Source: Novimethylophilus kurashikiensis (GTDB taxonomy: Bacteria > Pseudomonadota > Gammaproteobacteria > Burkholderiales > Methylophilaceae). From it: DNA of 64,000 nt. Below are positions 34,540 through 46,128 of the stretch, piece by piece. The stretch's first letter is position 1, and each line of letters opens with the position of its first letter. The notes under the pieces were generated by a model. It was not told the origin of the DNA and did no database searches. It worked only from the letters and a program-made list of their open reading frames with translations. A program made the position numbers and the translations under genes. The DNA lies in the NCBI RefSeq assembly GCF_003112435.1, contig NZ_BDOQ01000023.1:1-64000 (forward strand), read 5' to 3'.

Positions 34540-35667
34540 TTAAACCGCAGCCAGAGTGGACTGCATTTGTTCTGTATGGGGCTGATGACGTTCGCTGAGG
34601 ACTTGTCGAATCAGTTCGATACCGGCGCCAGTCTTGGCCGAAACCCAAACTTTGCAAATTTTACCATATTCGTCGCGTTCGAAACCCGGCTCCACGCTTG
34701 CTTCGTCGATCTTGTTCATGACTAATAGCTGCGGCACATCCTGTGCGCCGATTTCACGCAAGACCTTATTGACCTCGTCGATCTGCTCGTCCCGCGACGG
34801 ACTGGCCATATCCACGACGTGCAGCAACAGATCAGCCTGTGCTGCTTCTTCGAGCGTAGCACCGAACGCCTCGACCAATGTGTGCGGTAGATTACGGATG
34901 AACCCAACCGTATCAGATACCACCACTGGGCCGCATTCAGGGATGAATAATTTCCTGGAAGTAGTATCCAGCGTGGCAAACAACTGGTTAGCAGCATAGA
35001 CGCCAGATTGCGTCAGACGATTGAAGAGTGTCGATTTACCGGCATTGGTGTAACCCACCAGGGATACTGAGAGCACACCCGAACGCTTGCGAGCCCGGCG
35101 TTGCATACCGCGCTGCTGCGCCAGCTTGGCGAGTTTCTCCTTCAACATCTTGACGCGCTGACGAATCATGCGGCGGTCGAGCTCGAGCTGGGTTTCACCC
35201 GGGCCACCGCGCACGCCGATACCGCCCTTTTGGCGTTCCAAGTGGGTCCAGCCGCGAATCAGCCGTGTTGAAAGGTGTTCCATTTGCGCAAGCTCGACTT
35301 GCAGCTTGCCTTCGTGACTTTTTGCCCGCTGGGCAAAAATATCGAGAATAAGTCCTGTACGGTCAACCACCCGGCATTCCAGCGTCTTTTCAAGATTGCG
35401 CTGTTGAGCCGGGGATAGCTCATGGTTGAAAATTGCGACTTGCGCCTGACCATCGCGCAAGGCTGCGGCAACTTCTTCGGCTTTACCGCTACCGACAAAA
35501 AGCGCTGCGTCCGGTTTTGCACGCTTGCCTTCTACGACACCGCGCACTTCCAGTCCGGCACTGGCGACCAGGTGATGCAACTCCGCCAAACTATCTTCGT
35601 AACCTGCCTCGCCGAAGTCGAGGCTCACCAAGACAGCGGCATTGCCGCCACCATGACGTTCAAACAT
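34540..35667 (-). CDS. hflX: GTPase HflX
   Basis: A 375-residue ribosome-splitting GTPase. N-terminal HflX domain (SPAQQRNLEKTLECRVVDRTGLILDIF), the linker GGPGETQLE, and the G domain with G1 GYTNAGKST, G3 DTVGF and G4 NKID. HflX rescues stalled ribosomes, for example after heat or antibiotics. Its start overlaps the hfq stop by one base (TAATG), as in the conserved hfq-hflX pair. Confidence 0.97.
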   Translation of the reverse strand: MFERHGGGNAAVLVSLDFGEAGYEDSLAELHHLVASAGLEVRGVVEGKRAKPDAALFVGSGKAEEVAAALRDGQAQVAIFNHELSPAQQRNLEKTLECRVVDRTGLILDIFAQRAKSHEGKLQVELAQMEHLSTRLIRGWTHLERQKGGIGVRGGPGETQLELDRRMIRQRVKMLKEKLAKLAQQRGMQRRARKRSGVLSVSLVGYTNAGKSTLFNRLTQSGVYAANQLFATLDTTSRKLFIPECGPVVVSDTVGFIRNLPHTLVEAFGATLEEAAQADLLLHVVDMASPSRDEQIDEVNKVLREIGAQDVPQLLVMNKIDEASVEPGFERDEYGKICKVWVSAKTGAGIELIRQVLSERHQPHTEQMQSTLAAV

Positions 35668-35909
35668 TAGTCCTCTGCAGCCTCCACGCCATGGGGAATG
35701 CTAACTGCACGCCCAGGCACAATGGTAGAGATTGCATGCTTGTAAACCATTTGAGTAACGGTGTTCTTCAGCAACACTACGTATTGGTCGAACGAGTCGA
35801 CTTGTCCCTGCAATTTGATACCGTTGACCAGATAAATGGAAACCGGCACATGCTCCTTACGAAGCGTATTCAAAAACGGGTCTTGGAGCGTTTGGCCCTT
35901 GATAGTCAT
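35667..35909 (-). CDS. hfq: RNA chaperone Hfq
   Basis: An 80-residue Sm-like protein with the canonical [20 protein letters not shown], the Sm1/Sm2 motifs and YKHAIST. It pairs small RNAs with mRNAs. The SD AGGGAG is strong. The 120 bp upstream (35910-36033) contain no clear promoter to my eye and no gene. Confidence 0.98.
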   Translation of the reverse strand: MTIKGQTLQDPFLNTLRKEHVPVSIYLVNGIKLQGQVDSFDQYVVLLKNTVTQMVYKHAISTIVPGRAVSIPHGVEAAED

Positions 35910-36033
35910 GTGATTCTCCCTCTTTTATGGGGTTATGATTACAGAAAAAGATTACAAACTTTACGCGAAATTTCCCCATTCCGCTACATAAAGCAAAGCG
36001 CTTCATGATACCGTTATTGGGATTCTTTTGGCT

Positions 36034-37458
36034 ATGACAAGACCTATGGACTTAAGTTTTTACGGCGCTGCGGGGGAAGTCACCGGCTCCTGTTTCCTGG
36101 TTCGTACGGAAAAAACGCAATTTCTCGTCGATTGCGGCATGTTTCAAGGAGGCCACGAAGCGGACCTCAAGAACCGCCAGTTTCCTGCATTCGACATTAC
36201 CGCCATCGATTTCGTCATTCTCACCCATGCTCACATCGACCATTCCGGGATGTTGCCCCAGCTGGTATCGCTGGGCTTCAACGGGCCTATCTATTGCACG
36301 CCTGCAACAGCAGACTTGATCGCTGTCATGCTACGAGATAGTGCTCATATTCAGGAAAAAGAAGCCGAATGGGAGGAAATCCGCCGCCAGGAAAATCACC
36401 GCGCATCGCGTATGCCACCCGCCGAACCCTTGTATACACTGCAAGACGTCGAGGATTGCCTGAAACTTGTGACCAGGCAAGACTACGACACCGAAGCCAG
36501 CCCACACGCTGATGTTACCTTCACGTTCCGCGATGCCGGCCACATTCTCGGCTCGGCCATTGTTGAGCTATGGCTTGACGATCTTGGGGAGCGCAAAAAA
36601 ATCGTATTTTCCGGCGATCTCGGACAACCCGACCGCCCCATTCTTCGCAACCCCACCCCAATCGCCAATGCCGATATCTTGCTGATCGAATCGACCTATG
36701 GCAATCGGTTGCACAAACAGCTGGATCAGACTATGGACGAATTCGTTCACGTCCTCAACGATACCTTGCACCACAAACACGGCAATGTGGTGATACCCGC
36801 GTTTACGGTGGGTCGCACCCAGGAAATCATTTACCTGCTCGTCGATTTGACGCGACAGGGACGATTACCGCCTGGGCTAAACGTCTACGTCGACTCTCCG
36901 CTTGCACTCTCTGCTACGGAAATTACCATGCGTCACGCCAACTTATTCAACGAGGAAGCCCAGAAACTCGTGGCATGGGGCGAGGAGCATCCAAACAGCA
37001 TGCCCAACATCCGCTTCGTTCAAGACGTGACGGAATCCATGGCGATCAACGAAATTACCTCAGGCGCCATCATCATTTCGGCCAGCGGCATGTGCGACGC
37101 GGGGCGCATCAAGCATCATCTGCGCTGGAACCTGAGTCGCCCGGAATGCAGCATCGTGATTACCGGCTTCCAGGCGCAAGGAACACTGGGCCGACGGCTG
37201 GTCGACGGTGCCCGCCTCGTCAAGCTTTTTGGAAGGGAAACACCAGTGCGCGCCGGGATTTATACGATTGGGGGATTGTCAGCGCATGCGGACCAGGCCG
37301 CGCTACTAGCATGGCTCAAGCATTTCAAGAAAGCTCCACAGCAGACGCTGGTTGTGCACGGGGAATCGGCAACAGCGGAAATTTTCGCCAATCGGGTCCA
37401 GGACGAACTGGGATGGAACGTCCGGGTCCCCGAATTGCACGAAAGAATCGAGATTTAG
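36034..37458 (+). CDS. Beta-CASP metallo-beta-lactamase-fold RNA-processing-type hydrolase
   Basis: A protein of about 474 residues. The metallo-beta-lactamase core has [10 protein letters not shown] (H65, H67, D69, H70) and [11 protein letters not shown], and the beta-CASP and RMMBL parts have [15 protein letters not shown] and GGLSAHADQ. It matches the 'MBL fold, exonuclease of beta-lactamase fold involved in RNA processing' family related to CPSF-73; whether it cuts RNA has not been shown for close bacterial homologues. TTG 36028 and ATG 36046 are alternative starts. It is convergent with gltX, and the two stop codons overlap by four bases. Confidence 0.88.
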   Translation: MTRPMDLSFYGAAGEVTGSCFLVRTEKTQFLVDCGMFQGGHEADLKNRQFPAFDITAIDFVILTHAHIDHSGMLPQLVSLGFNGPIYCTPATADLIAVMLRDSAHIQEKEAEWEEIRRQENHRASRMPPAEPLYTLQDVEDCLKLVTRQDYDTEASPHADVTFTFRDAGHILGSAIVELWLDDLGERKKIVFSGDLGQPDRPILRNPTPIANADILLIESTYGNRLHKQLDQTMDEFVHVLNDTLHHKHGNVVIPAFTVGRTQEIIYLLVDLTRQGRLPPGLNVYVDSPLALSATEITMRHANLFNEEAQKLVAWGEEHPNSMPNIRFVQDVTESMAINEITSGAIIISASGMCDAGRIKHHLRWNLSRPECSIVITGFQAQGTLGRRLVDGARLVKLFGRETPVRAGIYTIGGLSAHADQAALLAWLKHFKKAPQQTLVVHGESATAEIFANRVQDELGWNVRVPELHERIEI

Positions 37459-38846
37459 CTTAAATAGCCTTTGATGCGGCGTAACGTCTCATCGCGCCCC
37501 AGCAGAGCAAGCACTGCATCCACGCTCGGCGTCTGCGCAATGCCAGCCACCATTACGCGCAACGGCATGGCGATTTTAGGGAACTTGAGACCATTGGCCG
37601 TGACGGCTTCCTGAATGGCATCATGCAAGGCCTCTTGCGTCCAAGGCAACCCAGCCAGCTTTTCAGCCAGCCCTTGCAATGCCGGGATAACGTCTGCGCT
37701 CAGATGCTTTTCCAGCAGTTCCGGGGTCGCGTGGATTTGCTGGTAGAAGTACTCAACGGCATCCGTGAGTTCGTTCAATGTGGAAGCACGCTCCTTGTAA
37801 AGCCCCACTACTCCTTCCAAATCCGGACCGCCATTAGTGCCGATACTGCGCAAGCCTAAGCGCTTAGACACTTCGGAGGCCAAGCGCGCGTTATCAGCCA
37901 GTTTCAGGTAATGCGCATTCAGCCAGTTCAGCTTTTCGGTATTGAATTGTGCGGCGGAAGGCGTGATATGGTCGAGGTCGAACCATGAGCAGAACTGCTC
38001 CATATCGAAAATCTCGGCATCGCCATGCGACCACCCCAAGCGCGCCAGGTAATTCAGCACCGCCTCAGGCAAGTAGCCGTCTTCGTCGTACTGCATCACG
38101 CTAACTGCGCCGTGGCGCTTGGACAACTTCTGGCCGTCGTCGCCCAAAATCATCGACAGATGCGCATACTTGGGCACCTCGGCACCGAGTGCCTTCAAAA
38201 TGTTGATTTGGCGCGGCGTATTGTTCACATGGTCGTCACCGCGGATCACATGGGTGATTTTCATATCCCAATCGTCGACGACTACGCAGAAGTTGTAGGT
38301 CGGGGTGCCGTCGGCACGTGCAATGATGAGGTCATCCAGTTCCTCATTGGCAATCGCAATACGGCCCTTTACCTGATCGTCCCAAGCGACGACACCATCC
38401 TTCGGATTCCTGAAACGGATCACGGGTGACACACCCTCCGGCACAGCCGGTAAACTCTTGTCAGGCTCCGGACGCCAAGTTCCGTCATAGCGCGGCTTTT
38501 GCCCTGCAGCCATCTGACGTTCGCGCATGGCCTCAACCTCTTCCTTGCTGCAATAGCAGTAGTAGGCCGTTCCAGCGGCTAGCATGCCTTGAATCACTGC
38601 CTTATAGCGTTCCATACGCCGCATTTGATAGAACGGACCCTCGTCGTAGCCAAGACCCAGCCACTCCATGCCATCCAGAATGGCCTGGACGGCTTCTGGC
38701 GTAGAGCGCTCAAGGTCGGTATCTTCTATGCGCAAGATAAAACTGCCGGCGTGTCGGCGGGCATAAGCCCAGGAAAACAGGGCAGTACGTGCACCGCCGA
38801 TATGCAGGAATCCGGTGGGACTGGGGGCAAAACGAGTTCGAACCAT
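37455..38846 (-). CDS. gltX: Glutamyl-tRNA synthetase
   Basis: A 463-residue class I synthetase with [17 protein letters not shown] (HIGH-type motif) and KLSKRHG (KMSKS). The start ATG 38846 gives the usual [12 protein letters not shown]; it has a GGAAG SD 8 bp upstream, while ATG 38861 and TTG 38864 give short extensions. Upstream lie two adjacent copies of AACCGGTT (38882-38898). Confidence 0.97.
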   Translation of the reverse strand: MVRTRFAPSPTGFLHIGGARTALFSWAYARRHAGSFILRIEDTDLERSTPEAVQAILDGMEWLGLGYDEGPFYQMRRMERYKAVIQGMLAAGTAYYCYCSKEEVEAMRERQMAAGQKPRYDGTWRPEPDKSLPAVPEGVSPVIRFRNPKDGVVAWDDQVKGRIAIANEELDDLIIARADGTPTYNFCVVVDDWDMKITHVIRGDDHVNNTPRQINILKALGAEVPKYAHLSMILGDDGQKLSKRHGAVSVMQYDEDGYLPEAVLNYLARLGWSHGDAEIFDMEQFCSWFDLDHITPSAAQFNTEKLNWLNAHYLKLADNARLASEVSKRLGLRSIGTNGGPDLEGVVGLYKERASTLNELTDAVEYFYQQIHATPELLEKHLSADVIPALQGLAEKLAGLPWTQEALHDAIQEAVTANGLKFPKIAMPLRVMVAGIAQTPSVDAVLALLGRDETLRRIKGYLS

Positions 38847-38916
38847 ATCTGAAACTTCCATCAAAAACTTAAGCGGATTTTAACCGGTTCAACCGGTTAG
38901 CCGCTCGATTTCATAA

Positions 38917-38946
38917 AGAAAAAGGCGGCCGCAGCCGCCTTTTCCG
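38917..38946 (-). terminator. Rho-independent terminator after ppiD
   Basis: AAAGGCGGC (38921-38929) pairs perfectly with GCCGCCTTT (38934-38942), loop of four, with a T-tract on the minus strand (TTTTTCTTTA) and T residues on the plus side. Confidence 0.9.
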
Positions 38947-38959
38947 TCCAACCGAATGA

Positions 38960-40855
38960 TTACTGCTGCGGGTTGCGTGCCGCCATCAAGTCCTGGTTGA
39001 CCTTGATGCTGGCATGTCCGCGCAACGACTTCATGAAAGTCGTGAGATATTCCGAAGCCAGCGCTGCTTCGTATTCAGTCGCAGCCGTCTTCTTCGCGTC
39101 AGCATCCAGTTGCTTAGAGCCATCTTCAACAGCCGTCAGGCGAATCAGCACATAACCGCCGTCCTTGCCTGCTGCGCCAACATAGGCGGGCAGCTTGGAA
39201 GCATCCATGCGAAACGCTTGCTTCATCACGCTATCTGTCAGACCTTGCGGATTTTGACGATCGATCTTGACTGGCGTCGTCCAGCTAATGTCGCCTCCGT
39301 TGCCGCCCTTCTTGAGTTCAGCCAGCGACTTTTCGCCTTGCTGGGTTGCCAATTTGGCCGCCTGCTGATGCTTCAGCTTGTCTTCGATACCAGCCTGAAC
39401 TTCTTCGAAGGATTTAACGCTGGCAGGACGAGCGTCGGTGACACGCGCTGCCACCAGAGTGTTGGGCGATACTTCAACGGCCTCGGTATTCCGCTTATCC
39501 TTGCGCACCTCATCCGAGAAAATCTCGTTAGCCAGCTTGTCGCTCTTGAAGAACTTGGCAGCATCGTCGCGCGAAAGCCAGTCGCTCTTCTGGACCTGCA
39601 CACCGTAATCTTTGGCTGCACCATCTAGAGTGTTTGACTGTTCGTACACTTCATTGCTGAAGTTGTCCGCGGTCTCGGAGAATTTCGCCAGAGCCTTCTG
39701 ATACATCAGCTCAGCACGAATCTGGCCTTTGACCTGGTCGAACGATTGAGCAGCGCCCTTGACCTCATTCAGCTTGATGATGTGATAACCGAATTCAGTT
39801 TCGATCGGACCGCTAATGCTGCCAGGAGACATTCCGAACAAGGCATCTTCGAAAGGCTTCACCATCAGGCCGCGTTTAACGAAGCCCAAATCGCCGCCGT
39901 TTACTGCCGAGCCTGGATCCTGGGAGTACTTCTTGGCCAGTTCCGCGAATTTTTCCGGTGATTTTTTAACCTCGGTAAGAATCTCATCGATCTTCTTTTT
40001 GGCCTCAGCCTTGGCAGCGGCGTCCTTCTTGCCACCGAAGGTGACCAGGATATGGCTGGCACGACGCTCTTCATCGCCTTGGAACTTGGCGGCATTCTCT
40101 TCGTAGAACTTCTTGGCCTCTTCGTCACCTACGCGCATAGAGGTAATCATGGCGTTGGCCGAAAACACGACGAAGTCGAGCTTAACCTGCTCTGGCACGC
40201 GGAATTCTTCCGGATGCTTGTCGTAATAAGCCTTAACCTCGACCGGATCGATCTTCACCTGACTGAGGAAATCATCAGGACGATAGGAATAGACGCTGAC
40301 TTCACGCAACTGATGCTGAACGAGTAGAGCGCTTTCAGCTTCGGTTTTCGGAATGAAAGCCAAGCGTGAAATGCTATTTCGCACTTGCTGCGTTAACAAA
40401 TCGCTGCGCATCAGCGCCTCGAAACGACTAGGCGTCAAACCGTTCTGAGCCAGCACCTTGTCGTACTGGTCTTGAGAGAATTTGCCGTCTTTCTGGAATT
40501 CAGGCAGCGTCACAATCATCTTGGAAAGTTGCTCATCAGAAACGGTGTAACCGCCCTTGCGCACTTCCTCGGAAAGCAGCTTGTTGTTAATCAGCTTGTC
40601 GAGGATGCTGTTACGCACCTCGGGATTGTCCATGAGATTGGGATCAGGCTTTTCCATGCTATCGCGGAAATCCTGCATCGCCTTGGTGAATTGCTGAACC
40701 GTGATGGTATCGCCGTTAACCTTGGCCACCGAGACATTGGAACCGGCTTGGCGAAGATAAGAGTCGACGCCCCACAACGCAAATGGGACAGTGATCATTG
40801 CCAGGATGAGCTTGGCAATCCAGCTTTGCGAACGCTCGCGTATTGCTTCCAACAT
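38960..40855 (-). CDS. ppiD: Periplasmic peptidyl-prolyl isomerase/chaperone PpiD (SurA-like)
   Basis: A 631-residue membrane-anchored folding factor. One N-terminal helix (AKLILAMITVPFALWGVDSYL), a SurA-like N-domain (VNGDTITVQQFTKAM, LDKLINNKLLSEEV), a parvulin PpiC domain (about 255-360, ASHILVTF, FAELAKKYSQDPGSAVNGGDLGF, GYHIIKLNE), and a long C-terminal region. PpiD helps outer-membrane and secreted proteins leave the Sec translocon. The position next to hup and the tRNAs is the usual one. Confidence 0.95.
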   Translation of the reverse strand: MLEAIRERSQSWIAKLILAMITVPFALWGVDSYLRQAGSNVSVAKVNGDTITVQQFTKAMQDFRDSMEKPDPNLMDNPEVRNSILDKLINNKLLSEEVRKGGYTVSDEQLSKMIVTLPEFQKDGKFSQDQYDKVLAQNGLTPSRFEALMRSDLLTQQVRNSISRLAFIPKTEAESALLVQHQLREVSVYSYRPDDFLSQVKIDPVEVKAYYDKHPEEFRVPEQVKLDFVVFSANAMITSMRVGDEEAKKFYEENAAKFQGDEERRASHILVTFGGKKDAAAKAEAKKKIDEILTEVKKSPEKFAELAKKYSQDPGSAVNGGDLGFVKRGLMVKPFEDALFGMSPGSISGPIETEFGYHIIKLNEVKGAAQSFDQVKGQIRAELMYQKALAKFSETADNFSNEVYEQSNTLDGAAKDYGVQVQKSDWLSRDDAAKFFKSDKLANEIFSDEVRKDKRNTEAVEVSPNTLVAARVTDARPASVKSFEEVQAGIEDKLKHQQAAKLATQQGEKSLAELKKGGNGGDISWTTPVKIDRQNPQGLTDSVMKQAFRMDASKLPAYVGAAGKDGGYVLIRLTAVEDGSKQLDADAKKTAATEYEAALASEYLTTFMKSLRGHASIKVNQDLMAARNPQQ

Positions 40856-40946
40856 AATGATAAAGCCTCAGAGACTTGGGGAAGAACAACAAAACCGCGA
40901 TTATGCCACAGCCTTGTTCAGCCTCGCGAGCGTTCTGCAGAAACAA

Positions 40947-40975
40947 AAAAGGCGAGCCGTTTAAGCTCGCCTTTT
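40947..40975 (-). terminator. Terminator after the hup-tRNA-Val-tRNA-Asp unit
   Basis: GGCGAGC (40951-40957) pairs with GCTCGCC (40965-40971), extended by A/T pairs to 40947 and 40975, with an A-run upstream that becomes the T-tract on the minus strand. Confidence 0.88.
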
Positions 40976-40981
40976 CTGATT

Positions 40982-41058
40982 TGGCGGAGTGGACGGGACT
41001 CGAACCCGCGACCCCCGGCGTGACAGGCCGGTATTCTAACCAACTGAACTACCACTCC
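40982..41058 (-). tRNA. tRNA-Asp (GTC)
   Basis: A 77-nt cloverleaf including an encoded CCA. Acceptor arms GGAGTGG and CCACTCC pair; the anticodon loop contains CTGTCAC (anticodon GTC). The T-arm GGGTTCGAGTCCC is canonical. It lies 51 bp after tRNA-Val. Confidence 0.97.
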
Positions 41059-41109
41059 AAAAACTTGCACTCCAAAACTGTTTGTTGCTTTTGAATGATT
41101 GAAGGTTTT

Positions 41110-41185
41110 TGGTGGGTGCTGAGGGGATCGAACCCCCGACATTCGCCTTGTAAGGGCGACGCTCTACCAGCTGAGCTAAGCACCC
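41110..41185 (-). tRNA. tRNA-Val (TAC)
   Basis: A 76-nt cloverleaf with encoded CCA. The acceptor stem is GGGTGCT/AGCACCC, and the anticodon loop has CTTACAA (anticodon TAC). The T-arm is GGGGTTCGATCCCC. It lies 20 bp after hup and is followed by tRNA-Asp. Confidence 0.97.
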
Positions 41186-41205
41186 AATCAATCAACAACA
41201 GCCCG

Positions 41206-41478
41206 CTAGTTTACAGCATCTTTGAGTGCTTTGCCAGCCCTAAATTTGGGGGAATTTGCAGCATTGATCTTGATGGTGGCGCCGGTACGGGGATTACGAC
41301 CATTACGCGCAGCGCGCTTACCAACATAAAAGGTACCAAAACCGATGAGAGTTACCAATTCGCCCTTCTTCAAAGCTTTGCCGATTGCAGCAGTTGCAGC
41401 GTCTAATGCACGTCCCGCAGAAGCCTTGGAAATATCAGCCCCCTTGGCGATTTGATCGATGAGTTCAGACTTGTTCAC
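41206..41478 (-). CDS. hup: DNA-binding protein HU
   Basis: A 90-residue nucleoid protein with [37 protein letters not shown] and the DNA-binding RNPRTG arm. It starts with GTG at 41478 with a good AAGGGGA SD; earlier codons are not conserved. HU bends and compacts DNA. It has its own near-consensus promoter (41540-41569). Confidence 0.96.
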   Translation of the reverse strand: MNKSELIDQIAKGADISKASAGRALDAATAAIGKALKKGELVTLIGFGTFYVGKRAARNGRNPRTGATIKINAANSPKFRAGKALKDAVN

Positions 41479-41539
41479 GTGTAATCCCCTTTCCACATTG
41501 TTTAAGTGAATGGCAAACACAAACACACCTGCCAACGGC

Positions 41540-41569
41540 TTTATATCAAGCCGCAAAAGCCCGTGTCAA
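41540..41569 (-). promoter_or_regulatory. Sigma-70 promoter of hup with overlapping inverted repeats
   Basis: On the minus strand a -35 TTGACA (41569-41564) and a -10 TATAAA (41545-41540) are 18 bp apart. A perfect 11-bp inverted repeat CCGCAAAAGCC / GGCTTTTGCGG (41551-41561 and 41570-41580) flanks the -35, and CGGCTT / AAGCCG (41536-41541 and 41548-41553) overlaps the -10. Confidence 0.82.
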
Positions 41570-41620
41570 GGCTTTTGCGGCTGAGTTTCAAGGGGAAAAA
41601 ACTACACTTTTTTCAGATTG

Positions 41621-44056
41621 TTAATGCTTGACTACACCGGCCGACTCGCTTTGCGTTTCAGCGGGGGTCAGTGCAGGCACGGCGGGGGTATCGGCCAACT
41701 CTTCCGGCACGCGTTCGAGCGCGATCTGCAAGACATCGTCGATCCACTTAACCGGATGAATATCAAGATGATTTTTGACGTTATCCGGAATATCCACCAA
41801 GTCTTTCACGTTCTGCTGCGGGATTAGTACCGTCTTGATCCCGCCGCGATGCGCCGCCAACAACTTTTCTTTCAGACCGCCGATCGGCAACACTTCGCCA
41901 CGCAAAGTAATTTCGCCCGTCATGGCAACATCGGCCCGTACCGGAATATTGGCAAGTGCCGACACCAACGCCGTGCAGATACCGATACCTGCCGAGGGAC
42001 CATCCTTAGGCGTTGCACCCTCGGGCAAGTGGATATGAATATCGTTCTTCTCATAGAAGTCGGGGACGATACCAAGGCGCTTGGCACGGCTACGCACGAC
42101 CGACAGGGCGGCTTGGATCGATTCCTGCATTACCTCGCCCAACTTGCCCGTGGTAATGGTCTTGCCCTTGCCCGGTATTGCAACCGTTTCGATGGTGAGT
42201 AATTCGCCGCCAACCTCGGTCCACGCAAGGCCGGTCACCTGACCAACCTGGTTTTCCTTGTTGGCAATACCGAAGTCGTAACGGCGCACACCAAGGTATT
42301 TATCCAGATTGCGGGGGCTAACCGTAATCTTGCGACCGACCGCTTTCTTGCCCTTGGCAGTCAACAACTCCTTCACCACCTTGCGGCAGATCTTGGAAAT
42401 TTCGCGTTCCAGGCTACGTACACCGGCTTCGCGAGTGTAGTAACGTACGGCGTCACGGATCGTCGCCTCGGAAATGGAAATCTCCGATTCCTTCAAGCCA
42501 TGCGTCTTCAACTGCTTGGGCAGCAGATAATTCATGGCGATATTGACCTTCTCGTCTTCGGTATAGCCGGCAAGACGAATGATCTCCATACGATCCAGCA
42601 GGGGCGCAGGGATGTTCAAGGAGTTGGCGGTCGCCACGAACATTACATCGGACAGATCGTAATCCACCTCGACGTAGTGATCGGAGAACGTGTGGTTCTG
42701 CTCCGGGTCCAGCACCTCCAACAAGGCGGAGGAAGGATCGCCGCGGAAATCCATGCCCATCTTGTCCACTTCGTCCAGCAGGAACAACGGGTTCTTCACA
42801 CCGACCTTGCTCATGCTTTGCAACACTTTGCCTGGCATAGAGCCGATGTAGGTGCGGCGATGGCCGCGAATTTCAGACTCGTCTCGTACGCCGCCCAGCG
42901 CCATGCGGACGAATTTACGGTTCACCGCCTTGGCAATGCTTTGCCCCAGGGATGTCTTACCCACGCCCGGAGGGCCTACCAGGCAAAGGATAGGCGCTTT
43001 CAACTTGTCGACGCGCTGCTGCACAGCGAGATATTCGATGATGCGTTCCTTGACCTTTTCCAGACCGAAATGGTCGGAGTCCAGGACTTTTTCGGCCGCC
43101 CCAAGATCCTTGCTGATCTTGGTCTTTTTCTTCCACGGCAGACCAGTCAATGTTTCGATGTAATTACGCACCACTGTCGCTTCCGCAGACATCGGCGACA
43201 TCATGCGCAGCTTCTTCAGTTCACCCTCGGCCTTGGCACGCGCATCCTTGCTCATGCCGGCTTCCTTGATCTTGCGCTCGAGCTCGTCCATCTCGGCATT
43301 TTCGTCCTGCTCGCCGAGCTCCTTCTGGATCGCTTTTACCTGCTCGTTGAGGTAGTACTCGCGCTGGCTCTTCTCCATCTGGCGCTTCACGCGGCCACGG
43401 ATCCGCTTTTCAACCTGGAGGATATCCAACTCGGCTTCCAGCAAGCCCAAGAGGTGCTCGAGCCGCTTGGCAACGTCGAACATCTCGAGAATGCGCTGTT
43501 TCTCCTCGAGCTTGAGCGAGAGATGCGCCGTGATCGTATCGGCCAGACGACCGGGATCGTCGATACTGGAAAGCGAGGTCAGGATTTCCGGCGGGATCTT
43601 CTTGTTGATCTTGACGAACTGATCGAATTGCGCAAATACCGCACGCATCAAAGCCTGCACTTCACTGTCTGCCTCGGAAGCGGTTTCCACCGGGGAAATG
43701 CGCGCAGCAAAACTGTCTTCGCGTTCGACGAATTCCAGCACGCGCGCACGGCTCACGCCTTCCACCAACACCTTCACGGTGCCGTCCGGCAGCTTGAGCA
43801 TTTGCAGAATCGTCGCCAGCGTACCGATTTCATATAGATCGGCTGGACCCGGATCTTCCTGGTTTGCCGACTTTTGTGCTACCAGCAGAATCTGCTTCCC
43901 ATTTTCGACAGCCAGTTCCAAGGCACGAACCGATTTGGCGCGACCAACAAACAAGGGAATGACCAGATGCGGGTACACCACGACGTCGCGCAGCGGCAAC
44001 AGCGGGAGGAAATCGGCTTCCGTAATGGGTTTGGGGCTGGACTCTTCGTTAGACAT
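41621..44056 (-). CDS. lon: ATP-dependent protease Lon
   Basis: An 811-residue AAA+ protease. LON substrate-binding domain ([19 protein letters not shown]), AAA+ domain with Walker [10 protein letters not shown] and Walker [10 protein letters not shown], and a C-terminal serine protease domain with the catalytic Ser in PKDGPSAGI and the Lys near [12 protein letters not shown]. It degrades damaged and regulatory proteins. It is last in the tig-clpP-clpX-lon order. Confidence 0.98.
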   Translation of the reverse strand: MSNEESSPKPITEADFLPLLPLRDVVVYPHLVIPLFVGRAKSVRALELAVENGKQILLVAQKSANQEDPGPADLYEIGTLATILQMLKLPDGTVKVLVEGVSRARVLEFVEREDSFAARISPVETASEADSEVQALMRAVFAQFDQFVKINKKIPPEILTSLSSIDDPGRLADTITAHLSLKLEEKQRILEMFDVAKRLEHLLGLLEAELDILQVEKRIRGRVKRQMEKSQREYYLNEQVKAIQKELGEQDENAEMDELERKIKEAGMSKDARAKAEGELKKLRMMSPMSAEATVVRNYIETLTGLPWKKKTKISKDLGAAEKVLDSDHFGLEKVKERIIEYLAVQQRVDKLKAPILCLVGPPGVGKTSLGQSIAKAVNRKFVRMALGGVRDESEIRGHRRTYIGSMPGKVLQSMSKVGVKNPLFLLDEVDKMGMDFRGDPSSALLEVLDPEQNHTFSDHYVEVDYDLSDVMFVATANSLNIPAPLLDRMEIIRLAGYTEDEKVNIAMNYLLPKQLKTHGLKESEISISEATIRDAVRYYTREAGVRSLEREISKICRKVVKELLTAKGKKAVGRKITVSPRNLDKYLGVRRYDFGIANKENQVGQVTGLAWTEVGGELLTIETVAIPGKGKTITTGKLGEVMQESIQAALSVVRSRAKRLGIVPDFYEKNDIHIHLPEGATPKDGPSAGIGICTALVSALANIPVRADVAMTGEITLRGEVLPIGGLKEKLLAAHRGGIKTVLIPQQNVKDLVDIPDNVKNHLDIHPVKWIDDVLQIALERVPEELADTPAVPALTPAETQSESAGVVKH

Positions 44057-44132
44057 GCGTGCTTCCTTCAGTCATAAATAAGCGGCGACCATCACAGGAC
44101 ATGAACTGTCGCACACCTAACATGTGGGGGCT

Positions 44133-44157
44133 GCGACGGGCAAATCAAGCCCGTCGC
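44133..44157 (-). promoter_or_regulatory. Nine-bp hairpin between clpX and lon
   Basis: GCGACGGGC (44133-44141) and GCCCGTCGC (44149-44157) form a perfect stem with a seven-base loop. There is no T-tract on either side, so it is not a standard terminator; an attenuator, pause site or mRNA-end protector is possible. Confidence 0.4.
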
Positions 44158-44169
44158 GCCTTGTTGTGA

Positions 44170-45438
<1,269 letters not shown>

Positions 45439-45483
45439 GAAGTTTCCTTAATACGAACCACTAAACACACCTGCAAAAACATC

Positions 45484-46128
45484 TTATACAGCATCGGCAC
45501 GCGTGCCAATCACTTTGTCCACGATACCGTACTGCATGGCCTGCTCGGCGCTCATGAAATTATCGCGATCGGTATCGCGCTCGATGGCCTCGACCGGCTG
45601 ACCGGTATGATGCGCCAGGATTTCGTTGAGACGACCGCGCAAGTACAAGATTTCCTTGGCGTGAATCTCAATGTCGGACGCCTGCCCCTGGAAGCCGCCC
45701 AACGGCTGGTGAATCATCACACGCGAATTGGGCAGGCAGAAACGTTTGCCCTTCGCACCTGCCGTCAGCAGCAGGGAACCCATGCTGGCAGCTTGGCCGA
45801 TGCACAGCGTGCTCACGTCCGGCTTGATGAATTGCATGGTGTCGTAAATTGCCATGCCGGCCGTCACGGAACCGCCGGGCGAGTTGATGTAGAAGAAAAT
45901 ATCCTTGTCGGGATTTTCCGCTTCCAAGAACAGCAACTGCGCCACGACCAAGTTGGCCGTCATATCGTTCACCGGTCCAACCAGGAACACCACGCGCTCC
46001 TTGAGGAGGCGCGAGTAGATATCGTAAGAGCGTTCGCCGCGACCGCTCTGTTCGATAACCATCGGGATATAGCCCAAACCTTGGGGCTCCCAATGGTTTT
46101 GCATCTCGAATTTACTTTCAATGCTCAT
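45484..46128 (-). CDS. clpP: ClpP serine peptidase
   Basis: A 214-residue peptidase with the catalytic Ser in GQAASMGS, His in MIHQPLGG and a late Asp in RDTDRD. ATG 46128 overlaps the tig stop by one base (TGATG); the longer frame to 46314 lies in tig. It forms the two-ring proteolytic chamber with ClpX. Confidence 0.98.
   Translation of the reverse strand: MSIESKFEMQNHWEPQGLGYIPMVIEQSGRGERSYDIYSRLLKERVVFLVGPVNDMTANLVVAQLLFLEAENPDKDIFFYINSPGGSVTAGMAIYDTMQFIKPDVSTLCIGQAASMGSLLLTAGAKGKRFCLPNSRVMIHQPLGGFQGQASDIEIHAKEILYLRGRLNEILAHHTGQPVEAIERDTDRDNFMSAEQAMQYGIVDKVIGTRADAV

Noticed and set aside
42500..43837. A 445-codon open frame antisense to lon
   Set aside because: It is a shadow frame over a well-supported lon gene with low-complexity composition and no recognisable domain.
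45472..45486. CCTGCAAAAAC near clpP, similar to the enhancer half-site
   Set aside because: Only the first ten bases match, there is no opposite arm and no sigma-54 promoter nearby.
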